Below are positions 32,476 to 42,961 of a DNA stretch of 64,000 nucleotides, one piece after another. This stretch comes from Hysterangium stoloniferum. Lineage: Eukaryota > Basidiomycota > Agaricomycetes > Hysterangiales > Hysterangiaceae. The DNA lies in NCBI GenBank assembly GCA_015178975.1, contig WHVD01000158.1, positions 122,823 to 186,822 on the forward strand, read 5' to 3'. The position numbers were made by a program, and so were the translations under genes. Positions within the stretch are counted from its first letter, which is position 1; each line of letters begins with the position of its first letter. The notes under the pieces are model-generated. The model saw only the letters and a list, made by a program, of their open reading frames with translations. It was not told where the DNA came from and searched no databases.

Positions 32476-34308
32476 TTATAGCTTTGCTTTGAGCCTGCTG
32501 TCAACTTCTCGAACGCGTTTGACAAAGGCTTCCTTGACATGTCTTCTCTGGACCTTCCCAGTTGCAGTTTTGGGAATACTCTCCGTGATGACAATCCTGC
32601 AAACGCTACAGCCAGCCTTCTGACTTAAAATGCGTAGAACACACACCTTGAGGGAATCTTAAATCCCGCGAGTTGCCCATCCATCGCTTTTTTAATGCGG
32701 TGCTCTGCGCCTGCGGGCTGACCAGGCTGGAGAACCACACCTGCCCAGACCACTTCGCCATACTTCTCGTCTTCGACACCAAAAGAGACAGCCTCGGCCA
32801 CACCGTCTACACGGAGGAGTGCAGCATCCACCTCGAGCGGGGATATCTTCTCTCCTCCACGGTTGATAAGCTCTTTGAGACGGCCGGTGATCCGCAAATA
32901 ACCCGATGGCAAAACTACGCCCTGATCACCCGTCCTTTACGCTTTGTGAGATTGCAAGACGAGCAATGAGAGGCAAGGTCGGCAATCACCTGAACCATCC
33001 ATCACCCCAGAAGCTTTCCTGGTTCGCCTTCTCATTGTTCCAATAACCCCTTGTCACATTCTCGCCCCGCACGCACACCTCACCCTTCTCGCCCTGTTTC
33101 ACTCCATTTCCTTGGTCATCACGAATAGCCACCTGGACTCCAACGCCGACACCGACACTGTTTGGGAGGCGCCGATCGATCATGTTACTCGTCATCTGAT
33201 GCGCAGCCTGTGGAAATTCAGTCAAAAAATGTCACCAATGTTCGGTTCTGGGGGGGCTGACGAACTTCGGTCATCGCATATGCTTCACACACCGGCGCCT
33301 TGAAAGTCTTCTCGAGCCGCTCCATCAGTACAGGCGGGAGGCTGCTCGAACAGCTCCTGATGAAGCGGATCGGAGGCGGGCCATCTTTGGGCAGAGGGGT
33401 GTCGAGAAGGATGGCGTGGATGGTCGGCACCGCGGTGTACCATGTACATGCGTGTGTGCAGAAGTCGGGCCAGAAGCGGCTGGCGGAGAAGCGCTCGGGA
33501 ATGACCACACTGGCGCCTGAGCGGAGCGGAGCCAAGAGACCCGCGAGAAGACCGTGGACGTGGAACAAAGGCATGACAAGATATGATCTGTCGGCGTTTG
33601 TGAGGGCGTACGTGCCCACTATGTTCTTGGCGGTCGTGAGGAGATTGTGGTGCGTAAGGGGGACTGATTTGGGTCGAGAGGTGGTGCCGGACGTGTGTAG
33701 CACAAGCGCTACATCTGAAGGTAGAGGCTCTTCGTGACGTTCAATGGCAGATGGTGACACGACTGGTCCGGCGGGGTGGATGATGAGAATGGATGGGCGG
33801 CCATGCACAATTGAGAATTCAGCCGTGCGAACATTGAGCTTCTTGGCGGCCTGTAGGGCAGCACGAGCACCCCTTAACTGGGAAGAGGAGGCGCCCAATG
33901 AAGCAAGGTTAGGGAGGAGGAGAAGGACCGGTTTAGTGTCTCCGAGATAAAATTCGACCTCCGGTGTCGAGTAGGCTGGATTCAGCGGGGCGGAAATTGC
34001 CCTGGAATACGTGAGCGATCGACTGTCAGCACAGATGGGTTCCCGTTTCCTTACCTTGCCATTCCTGTTCCCAAAAACCCAACTACGAATTCCAAGCCAT
34101 TCACGAAACTCATAGCAACGACATCTCCAGTTTTCACACCGAGTTGCGCTGTGAGAGCGCTCCTGAATTCAAGAACTAACGCCTTGAGCTGGGCATATGA
34201 TACGGATTGATTAATGGGTTCTGGAAGCACAAGCGCAGTAGGAGACTCTCCGGACCAAGACCTCGATTCCAGAAGAATGGCAAGTGTGGTGTCCCGCGTT
34301 CTTGACAT
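32476..34308 (-). CDS. PCS60: Peroxisomal oxalyl-CoA synthetase-like AMP-binding enzyme (Pcs60/AAE3 type)
   Basis: Five exons on the minus strand (34055-34308, 33266-34001, 32990-33207, 32647-32934, 32476-32596) splice without frame loss into 538 residues, close to yeast Pcs60. Adenylation motifs appear in order: LHTSGTTSRPKSVPLTH (P-loop; TSGTTSRPK is the variant typical of this clade), PLFHVHGL, EAYAMTEAAHQM, GWFRTGDQG, ITGRLKELINRGGEKISP, and PKTATGKVQ with the catalytic lysine. The C-terminus is AKL, a type 1 peroxisomal targeting signal. The family activates oxalate to oxalyl-CoA with ATP, the entry step of the CoA-dependent oxalate breakdown pathway; substrate here is inferred. Intron sizes are 50-58 bp; one donor is GTTCGT. 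Antisense open frames are shadows. Two truncated exon-5 copies lie to the left. Confidence 0.88.
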
Positions 34309-35326
34309 GTTATTTCAATTGACGAAGTGAGGCGTGTGAACAAAACACCCGCCACGTTGGCGCGGTACGCACGGTCTTTCTCGCTAGTCCCTTGAACCTC
34401 TGTGGTTGGCCCGTCTATCACGATGTGGACTGATCCCCTATAAGAAATTTCTCGCACAAGTCTCGATATGAACCCATTTGGGCCATAGTATATGATACAT
34501 TTGCAAGGTACGATTAACCCCGAAACTCAGATATGGGCCCGAGGTTCCCATTCAACCACGATAAGGCATAGGATGGGTTTATCGAGACTTGAGGTACAGG
34601 GGCAAATTAGCCCTATGGTGTTGCGGCGGATCGAAATTCGACACAAATTTCGACCAAACGAAATACGATCAAAGATCATCAAAGGGTTCGGAGGAATCTT
34701 CGGAATATATTTAGTACTCAAGCTGATGAGATGCGCAGCGCAGTCTTTTCGCGCTAGCCGGTGCTCCGACGCATATTCGCCGTGTTATGAAGTGTATTGA
34801 ATACTTTGAGGTGTGAATCAAAACCTGTTTTACGGTATTGACCTCACGGTCCTCACCAGGACTTGCATGAATCATGACTGAATTCCTACGCAGTTGACAC
34901 ACAAGCCATTGGATACGCACAATTGGCACCAAATACATGCGATGTAGTTCGATCGTCGGTGCCGTCTCACTAGCTTCGACGCGAAAAACGTATCGAGAAC
35001 GTTTTTCGAGAGGTCGTAGCAGAGCCAATACGATCAGCAGCAATGTGAAGACAGTGATATAACAGATCACTGGGCAAGATGAATGCAATTTCGAGTCTAG
35101 CAGTGGAGAGATAAAAATAACAATCAACATTTAACTGCATAGTGTCCAAGAATGTGGCATGTCTAAGTCAAACCTGAATACGATGTCGTACTTAAACATA
35201 AAATATAAACAATTGCCAGTTTTTTACAATATCCAGCATGGCTGAAATCCAACGAAAATATGCGTTCCCCGTCCGTTCATTGTAGATTAGATTACATCAG
35301 CTGCCTAACGGCAGGTGACAAAAGAA
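34309..35326. other. Upstream region of the synthetase gene; no firm gene
   Basis: A 139-codon minus-strand open frame (34711-35130) has one hydrophobic segment (ICYITVFTLLLIVLALL) but no recognised domain, no paralogue and no neighbouring exons. A 102-codon plus-strand frame (34492-34800) is equally anonymous. The synthetase promoter should lie just right of 34308. Confidence 0.3.
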
Positions 35327-35407
35327 CTCTCAGTCGGGGAATCGAACCCCGGTCTCGCGCGTACCATCGATGACAGGCGCGAATACTAACCTCTATACTA
35401 ACTGAGA
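35327..35407 (-). tRNA. tRNA-Asp (GTC) with short intron
   Basis: On the minus strand the acceptor arms TCTCAGT and ACTGAGA pair fully. The D arm has AGTATAGAGGTTAGTAT, the anticodon loop reads CTGTCA with anticodon GTC, and the T arm has GGTTCGATTCC flanked by CGGGG/CCCCG type pairs. About nine bases (near 35362-35370) interrupt the anticodon stem right after the base 3' to the anticodon, the normal place for a nuclear tRNA intron. Four T residues follow downstream (plus-strand AAAA-type run at 35319-35323), as expected for a Pol III terminator. Confidence 0.92.
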
Positions 35408-36165
35408 CGTTATCAACTTCATAGAGGTTACTCATTTATACCTAATGAGCTCTCCGTTCCTGACAAAAAGGTCCCGAAGGGTGCGAACAGTTAATTACGA
35501 CCCATGTGCCTACCAAGATAATACCGCTGTTTCTTCGCTAAAATAAATTTACCTTGCTGTGCTAGTGGATGGTATTTCAGATGAGATGTCCCATGACATT
35601 GACTGTCGCAGAAGATCATCGTTCCACAGCCACATCTGCTGAGCTCCATAGTCATATCTTTGTTGCAAGATGTTGAGCTCGTCATATGATTCTTCGTTCA
35701 ACAGTAGCAGACCTTCCAGGGATATCTATCTACCATCGGACTCTTCAGACCTCATAACGTATACGTATACTTGTAGTAGTGCTCACGCGACTTCATGTTT
35801 ATGCATCACTCCAAGTACCGAGGTACTTGCGGTGTGCCTGGCTTGGGCTTGGAGCAGGTGAAGCTGTCAAGAATGATCTTCCACTTCCAAAATGAATTGA
35901 TTGATCTACACCTGCTTCACCTTATCAAAAAGATTTCACAGCATACCGCCATTCGCAACCCCTGGAACCGCTACATACATACATATAAGCAATGAGCCTG
36001 AGTAATGCATTGATTCACAGGCTGGCTTCCTCCTATGTTGAAATCATTATCCCCTGCACTTTATAGCGCTCTCTTGGTGGAGGCAGATGCAGCAATTTAC
36101 AGCAGTTGTTAGTTATGCTTATCATATAGGGAGAGTGTTTTTAAGAAATTGTAATAGTGGCTGCC
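35408..36165. other. Intergenic, no firm gene
   Basis: A 64-codon minus-strand frame (35491-35685) has five cysteines in a short span but no recognised zinc motif. Nothing else stands out. Confidence 0.3.
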
Positions 36166-38041
36166 ATGACGGCTCTAGCATATGACATCCTTATTTCATT
36201 CAATTTAGAGGTATGTTGTTCCTGAATGCTTCCGGTCGTTTATATTAATCCTTTTTTGTATGTCACAACAAAGGTGGAGGTGATCTGGAAGTTCGTCTTT
36301 ATCTCATAAGTCTTTTAAGGCATATTTGCGGATCTGATTGGCGTCGTGGTCATCAGAGCGAATTGGACTCTCCCAAAATGTTTTTATTTGTTGTGCCGAT
36401 ACTGTGGCTTGATAGGGATGATGTGAGCATTTGTCTGGTTTTTCTTGTTTAGCAGAATTTGACGAGCGAGTCAAGTGTCAACACACTGGGTAATAACAAC
36501 CTAATATTGCCTTCTAATTATGCTGATCATGTATGAATTCGGATATACTGTCTGGTAGAAATGACGGGTGGGCCTCACTCAAATGAAGTGAGTACTACGG
36601 AAATTTCTCCGGGATCCCCACAACGACTTACTTTAGCTAGTTGTGAATAAAATCCTCAGTCTTCGATGACGTTATCTAATGTGCTTTCATGTTCAGATGT
36701 CATTTTCTTATCATGATCCGATACGGGTGAAGTGTCTTCTCTCTGGAACGTATGCATGCCAGAGCCCTGCTAACGGACCATGACAGTCTTTTGGCCTTGA
36801 GCGCACTGGGTGTAGAGCTTGTTCTACTGGTTAGAATCTACGCCCTGTATCGGAGCAACAGAGCAGGTGAGTAATCTTGCTATCTGGGTAACCGCTAGCG
36901 GTCTTCATCGTCTAGAAACTAACTTTCCCGCTGTATTAACAGTCTTGATACTCACGGCAGCCATTACAATAAGTTGGGACACCTTTATCAACCACAATTA
37001 CTCTTTCTAACTTGACCCGTACTTCACCAGTACTAGGTGGCGTTCGTACATCCATATTGCTTCCGCCTGACAGTTATTAACGATTGCCATGTTTTCAGAT
37101 ATCAGTTCTCCTCTTGGCACTATTCCTAAAAGGCCAACGACACAAAGGCTATCAAGGTACCGATTCGACAACAAGTCAACTGTTTCCAGGATGTTATTCC
37201 CTCGATAGGTCGTCCAACTTCTTTGCACAATTATTTTGGTGCGCTCACCTCTATAAACGCACGAGTCTATCCACTAAGCTTAGCTTGAGGATAGGATTCC
37301 ACTGTTAATATTCGAGAGTAATATACATCTCACAGCATTGTCAGAATACTGTGTTACTGACAACATCATGCGATATTTAATTAGGCTACCTGTTCCTCTT
37401 AACATTGATTAAATTATTTCAAAGTGTTCGCGGCGCGCGGAATACTGAAATGGGAGTCTTCGAAGGCCGTACGTTGGTGTTCAAGACATTCTATCGAGAC
37501 GGAACTATATATTTTGCAATGTAGGCACTTATCAAGTCATTATTCACGCTAGTCTGGTAACTAACAAATGCATCTTGATCCAACCGCCAGTATTTTTGGT
37601 GGGGCTATAGTTGATTCTCGTTGCACGTACCAGCGATGGCTCACACTCGCCATCTTAGCGTCGTTATTTTTCAAAGTGCTCATAGCCAACGTGTCAACAG
37701 TTTACTTGTTGGCAGCTGCAGTTTCTGGGTGTGTACTTAAAACCGGCATTTCCTCGAAGTTCAACCTGAATAGTCCCTCTTTTTTTTTATACTCAGATGG
37801 ACTCCTGCGATATTCAGTATTGTGGTGCGTAATATCATGACGAGCTCGGCGATCCCTTCTGTTTAGTCATGTACTGATGGGTATCCTGAAGGGGCCTCGT
37901 CTCGTTTTGAATCTTCGTTCTGTGAATAAGACCGAGGACGAAGGTGTGGAGGACCCCGATAATGCAGATCACCGAGAAATGCAAGTGGAGAGTGTATTCG
38001 TAGCAGCGACGAACCCTCGAAGGGATTCCTTGGACGTCTGA
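36166..38041 (+). CDS. Seven-transmembrane fungal protein with DUF6533-type N-terminus
   Basis: Pieces typical of this basidiomycete membrane family occur in order. MTALAYDILISFNLE joins across an intron to VEVIWK (the DUF6533 start), then NWTLPKCFYLLCRYCGL, then LGVELVLLVRIYALYRSN, FPAVLTVLILTAAITI, VFKTFYRDGTIYFAM, LTLAILASLFFKVLIANV and GPRLVLNLRSVN, followed by an acidic tail ending NPRRDSLDV at a stop (38039-38041). GT-AG boundaries are visible for several exons, for example 36211-36275 and after IYFAM, but not all junctions could be solved by eye, so inactivation cannot be excluded. The family has no known function. The start at 36166 is the first ATG of the conserved N-terminal helix. 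Confidence 0.55.
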
Positions 38042-38346
38042 ATATTCTTGCCATCTAGGATATGTCTGAAACCGAGGCTTGTATTTATGGAGTGGTGGGA
38101 TCCCAAGTCATTCTTTATTTCGCAGTGTATATCACCCCTCCACCGTGTGGAAGGACCGTTGTAGATCAATGTAGCTATTAACACATTAGGGATAGGAGGA
38201 TGGATACAGAAATTCGCTTGAACAGAATACAAATGGGGAAACGTGATAATTATCCACGCAATGTTCGAATTTGAATCTAATTCTCAAGCAAAACGGACCT
38301 TTTCTCCAGGACGCCCCTCGGAGAGAAGCACAACAGCCTATCAGCG

Positions 38347-40524
38347 TCAGGTTATAGGACATATGATATGGTGCAGTTCAGCAAGATGGCTGCTTACATA
38401 TTTACCACTAATCTTCCACCCAGGTTCATCCTTGTCGAGCTGTTTGGCAATTTCCAACGATGGTAATCCAACAACACCGTCGGACTGCGACAAGAAAAAG
38501 AAATAAGGTCTCCCGAACAGTAAAAATTACACGCGAGATATACCTTGATGGTCCTTAATGAGCAGACTCTGGGTGCACCAGGGAAAGTCGCCAAGGGACC
38601 AATGGCGACGTCGAATGGAGTATTGGCAGGTGCAGCACAGTCATAAGTCAACTTGCGATGGTTCAAATCACCCTTGAATACGATAAGATCCGATTTTGAC
38701 AAGTGGAGGAAGAGGTCCGGAGCCTCGGTGTGTATATCCCACTGTATGATATGAAGTTACATAAAAATATGAATATTGTTGAAATAATTTCCGTGAGTCT
38801 TACATAAGTATACCCAGTACACCAAAATGGATGCTGTTCGTATATCCACTTTCCTTCGCGTTCATATTTCTAATTTAGGAAGTTGTATTAGCCGACAACC
38901 GGGTGTTTAAAGAGCATAAAATAAATCACCTTCCACCTTTTTCCGAGCTGCCTCAAACTTTCCATCTCAGCCTCACTTGCATTCGGAAACAATTGTCCGT
39001 ACACCATACTATTTAACAACCACTGCCAATCCTTTCCCGTCACATCCGATACGAACCATGCAATACGCTTGCCATGGAAGCGAATTTGGGTAGCAAGGCC
39101 GGCCTGGATGAGATAATCGGCTAGGGTGGCCCCGGTTCGCAGATAAGCGCTTCACGAACCCCTGCTGACACCTGAGTAGGCTAACATACCATATACACAA
39201 TCGCAATACAATTCAAACCCTGCGTTATCTAGGACAAAATCGATCCTGCCTCCCTTTACCTCTTTAACTGTATCCCAGAGTTGGTTTAGTTGATTCCCCA
39301 AGATACTGTGAACTATCAGAGCTATGGAACAAGATTACATATAATTTTTCTTACTTCTTCTCGGTCGCCGCCAAATTCTCACCACCCGTACTTTGAATTT
39401 TTTTGATCTGATCCTCAGTCATGTTAATTAGAAGGGATAGGTCCGTGGAATTTCCCCATAGGCACACTGTTTGGGTATCATGAAACTGGTTCTCTTGTCG
39501 AAAAGCATGCGTTTGTTACCTTGCGCCAACTCCAGAAAGAGGAAGCGTTGTTTTTCCACCCTCTTCTCACCAGACAGTCCAGGATCGTACGTAATAGGCA
39601 CTGCGAAGCGCGAAGACAGCTCAAATACGGCATCTGCAGAACGGGAGAATGTGTCGCATTTTTGGCGACTAAAAACATCATAATCCTATAACCAACTTTA
39701 ACATTCATCTGAAAACTACAGGAATAAGACCAACCTTCCAGTACTTCGAGACACTGAAACATTCATGAAGGCGGCGATACTTGTAGGATTCTGCAAAAAG
39801 CCACGGGGCGTTCATGAAGTCCTTCCCTTGGGATCCCATGAGCATGTATGCCTACGAAGACAAACTGAAATGGCTTTACCTTGAAAGTATTTAGCTATCT
39901 CCTTATTCCAAAGGGCAACATCGCCTTCTCCATCATCAATGATTGGCCGAAGTTTACGGTTTTGGCTTCATAGCGAACAGATCAACAATAATGAGAGATG
40001 ACGCCACCACAAGTCACTGACCTGAGGTCAATCATGAGATGCCCCATGCGTCGTATGCATTCTACCAAGTCAATAATCTCCAGTTCGTCAGAGAGTTGGT
40101 TTAGAGTTTGCACAGTATCATCTATCGCTTTTCCCAAAATAGTCGGAAGACGAACGCCCATGGTGGCCTGAAACCATCCTGTTTAGATTTATTTCGAATT
40201 ACATAAAAGAAACGTACGTGAGCAAATGAGTATTCATGATATCCACGGTAAGCAGGCCAAGGGGGGTTATTTGGGTCAACCTAATAAACCGAATTAAGAG
40301 ATAATCATCTTACACTCTTGACGGACGTAAATGAAACACACCCTAGTTGGTGTTCTGGGATATGTAGGCTGTATCTCCTTTCGTTCGGGGAGATGTCCCA
40401 AATGAAGTGACATTCTCTTCGATGGCGCAGAGTCCGTTGAGTTGTCTTCAGGGGTTGCCTCCTTTGATCCGTAGGCTGACGTTCCTTGGGAGACGCTGGT
40501 CCCATTCACCTCTTCAACACCCAT
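38347..40524 (-). CDS. ARMT1/DUF89-type damage-control phosphatase-like protein
   Basis: Minus-strand exons follow the DUF89 subfamily III layout. An N-terminal helical domain has PTYPRTPTR spliced to VDPNNPPWPAYRGYHEYSFAH, then LRPIIDDGEGDVALWNKEIA, MNAPWLFAESYKYRRL, SKYWKDYDVFSRQK and CLWGNSTDLSLL. The catalytic domain has VLDNAGFELYCDCVYG, ADYLIQAGLATQIRFHGKRI, WFVSDVTGKDW, LFLHLSKSDLIVFKGDLNHRKL and CSLRTIK, then SDGVVGL. Asp-Asn of LDNAG and Asp of VSDVT are the metal and phosphate site residues in the family. Human ARMT1 and yeast relatives act as metal-dependent phosphatases on damaged phosphometabolites; a methyltransferase role was also claimed. One junction, between FEL-type helix and CLWGN (about 39480-39600), needs a 77-bp intron or else hides a frameshift. 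Confidence 0.8.
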
Positions 40525-42961
40525 ATATTTGTTGATTCCGATGAGAAATTTTTTGATAGTTATCGAGGAAGTGGTTAAAAACTGCGGCTTTTTTTTACCA
40601 CTGGTTTTTTTAATCGGTTTAACACAGAAATGACATCATTGTCACGTGATGAACAAATGACTAATCCAACTCTCGATCAGCGCTGAGACTCCAATCTCGG
40701 AATAAACTGGAAAATACAAAATTTTGTCGAGATTTTTAAAAATTTCACAAATTCCAATGAATTATTTATATATTATATATATAGTTCAAGTTGAAAAGTG
40801 ACCAGCCATAGAATTCAATCCAGAAATGCCCAGAAATTCTTTAGAACACATCGGGTTCTCGAGGTATTTTCGAAAATCTGTGTCTTAATGTTGTGTCAAA
40901 GGCCAAGGCTGGCGCAATCGGAAAAAGGGAATTTATCTGAGTTCTTTAGTGAAGGTATGTAGGTCTCTTGCTCAATGTCATGTAACCATCCCCTTTAATG
41001 TTCACTAACATTTTTTTCCCGTCCCTTTGTGTCAGTTCCATCATCTCTCATCTCACAGGATGCTTTCGGTCTATGTAATAGTTCTTTTTGTTTAGGTCAT
41101 GACCATTTAACCTCTGAACTCAAAGGAACAGAACCATCAGTGGGCCACTTTGTTGCCTACATAATATGTACAATAAGCACATCTTGTCACTGCTAGTTTT
41201 AACTCATTTACTCCCAAAAGCAACAATATCTGGTAACACTCCAAGCTCTTTTTGCCAGCCCCCCCTTTCCCCCTGGGAAGTAATCTTAAGATTTTGACTA
41301 TGATCACCTTTTGACTTATGTGTTCGATGTCGGGATACCTGGGGGATCACAGTACGAGGACTCTCAATACTAGGAGCGAAAGCCACTTAGAGGTGAGCGG
41401 GTAGAACTAAAGACCGGTGATATAACTAGGTATCCAGATGAGGTCCTACTCTCATCTGGCTTTAACTATATACTAGAATACATGGTCTGTGCACTGGTCT
41501 GTGCAGCGAACGTGTGTGCACAGCACGGAACTAAGTGAACACTAAACTATATATAACAATCACATGATGAACCGGTTCTCGGAAATAAGCAGTCACAAGA
41601 CGAGGTATGGTGTAATACTAATCGTACGTCACCATACTCTAACATTATGATGAATCATTGGATGTATCAAAACCAAAGATCCCTTCTCCCAATTTGTCTT
41701 GTTGTTCTCGCTGTTTACTCAATTCAGACCTTTCCCTCATTGTCCTTGTTGTTTTCTGGTTAGAATATGAAATAACTGCAAGTCTATATAGTCCATGTAG
41801 AAATGTAGTTACAACCCAATCTGAATATCAACTAAGAATAAATTAAGAATCAACCCACAGTCTCACATGAAGCTTAGTATCCAAGGTCTCTTGATCTGTC
41901 TGATTATTCTGGTTGTTTGCTTGGTTTGGACCTCTCTCTTGTTGTGTTCCATACTTCTTTTGTCGTGTGTCTGGATTGGTGAAACAATGACTCCATAATC
42001 TATATATACATGTAGAAACTGTAGTTACATGCCAATCCAAAATTGATTTATTGACTAAGCAACTAGGAATACCAACCTAGACATCAGCCAACTTTACCAA
42101 TCAATAGCATCACCTCTGTTCCTTCTTACCAGGTAGCTACCCATTAGGTTTTCCAACTTGTAACTGATGCTCCTCTCCTCTGGGTCTCAACTACTAGCTT
42201 CACTTCACTCCTATTAGGACTTTTGGCCTCTGATACCTGACTTGAAACCTGTCAACTTAACCTTTAGCTTCCAGACCACCTTAATGCTTGAGTATACATC
42301 AAGTATTTGCTTGTTTGAAATAAAGACAGTTGAATAGTTTACAAAGGTTGCAGCACATACCCAGTGGGTATTCTAACATACTGTCATGATCATACAAGAT
42401 CAATTCTGACAATATTTTCAACAATATTTCAACTTGAAATTCCTTTGACTTTTACTCAACTTTCACTCAACTTTTTCTTTGACTTTTTTTCTGACTCAAT
42501 TTCCTACTTGACTTCTGACTTGTCTCAGTCTGACATCATTTATGATATCATTCTTATAACATATTATAGTCATTGATTAACATTCAAAGGCATAAAAGGG
42601 CAATGAAAAAAGCAAGCGAAGTTGGTCAGAAAATCTGCATTTTAATTATCCTGTCTCTGTATGATCTAATCATTGAACCTTTCTGAGATCTTTCCAACAT
42701 AATCATTTGTGATCTTTCATGTGTTAGGAACCTCATGTTTCAGGGCCCTGCAACCTGTTCTCATTCTGGCAGCTGTTAACCTTTCTGGGATTTGGGTTAG
42801 TGAGGAATCATGAGCATTAGGGCTCAGCATATTTTGGGTCATATAAGGTCTGTTTGTATTTGTTTTGCCCTTATTTGTTTACAATGAGTACTGTCACCTC
42901 ACTCTTATACATTGATATTTGAACTGAAAAATAGTGGTATACAAAACTGATGGTTTATACT
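40525..42961. other. Gene-poor AT-rich region with faint repeat remnants
   Basis: No gene was found. Two stretches (about 41690-41850 and 41885-42060) resemble each other weakly, both with TGTAGAAA-TGTAGTTAC and a TGACTAAGxAACTAGGAAT-like end, reminiscent of parts of family A LTRs; they are probably old LTR debris. From 40990 to 41110 a stretch resembles 47510-47630. The last 8 bases (42954-42961) are the left target duplication of the hAT element. Confidence 0.35.

Larger units (their letters stand above)
29576..32646. repeat. Tandem unit 3 of the segmental duplication
   Basis: It carries the secreted protein gene, the unassigned segment, a broken RNase H1 N-terminal-like copy and the last exon of the synthetase gene. 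In this unit the sequence continues leftwards-transcribed into exons 1-4 of the synthetase, so unit 3 is the likely source arrangement and units 1 and 2 the truncated derivatives. Confidence 0.8.

Noticed and set aside
33300-33737. 145-codon plus-strand open frame
   Set aside because: It is the antisense shadow of the GC-rich exon 2 of the oxalyl-CoA-synthetase-like gene.
34711-35130. 139-codon minus-strand frame with one hydrophobic segment
   Set aside because: No recognised domain, exon neighbours or paralogue; length alone is not enough, so it was kept only as a remark.
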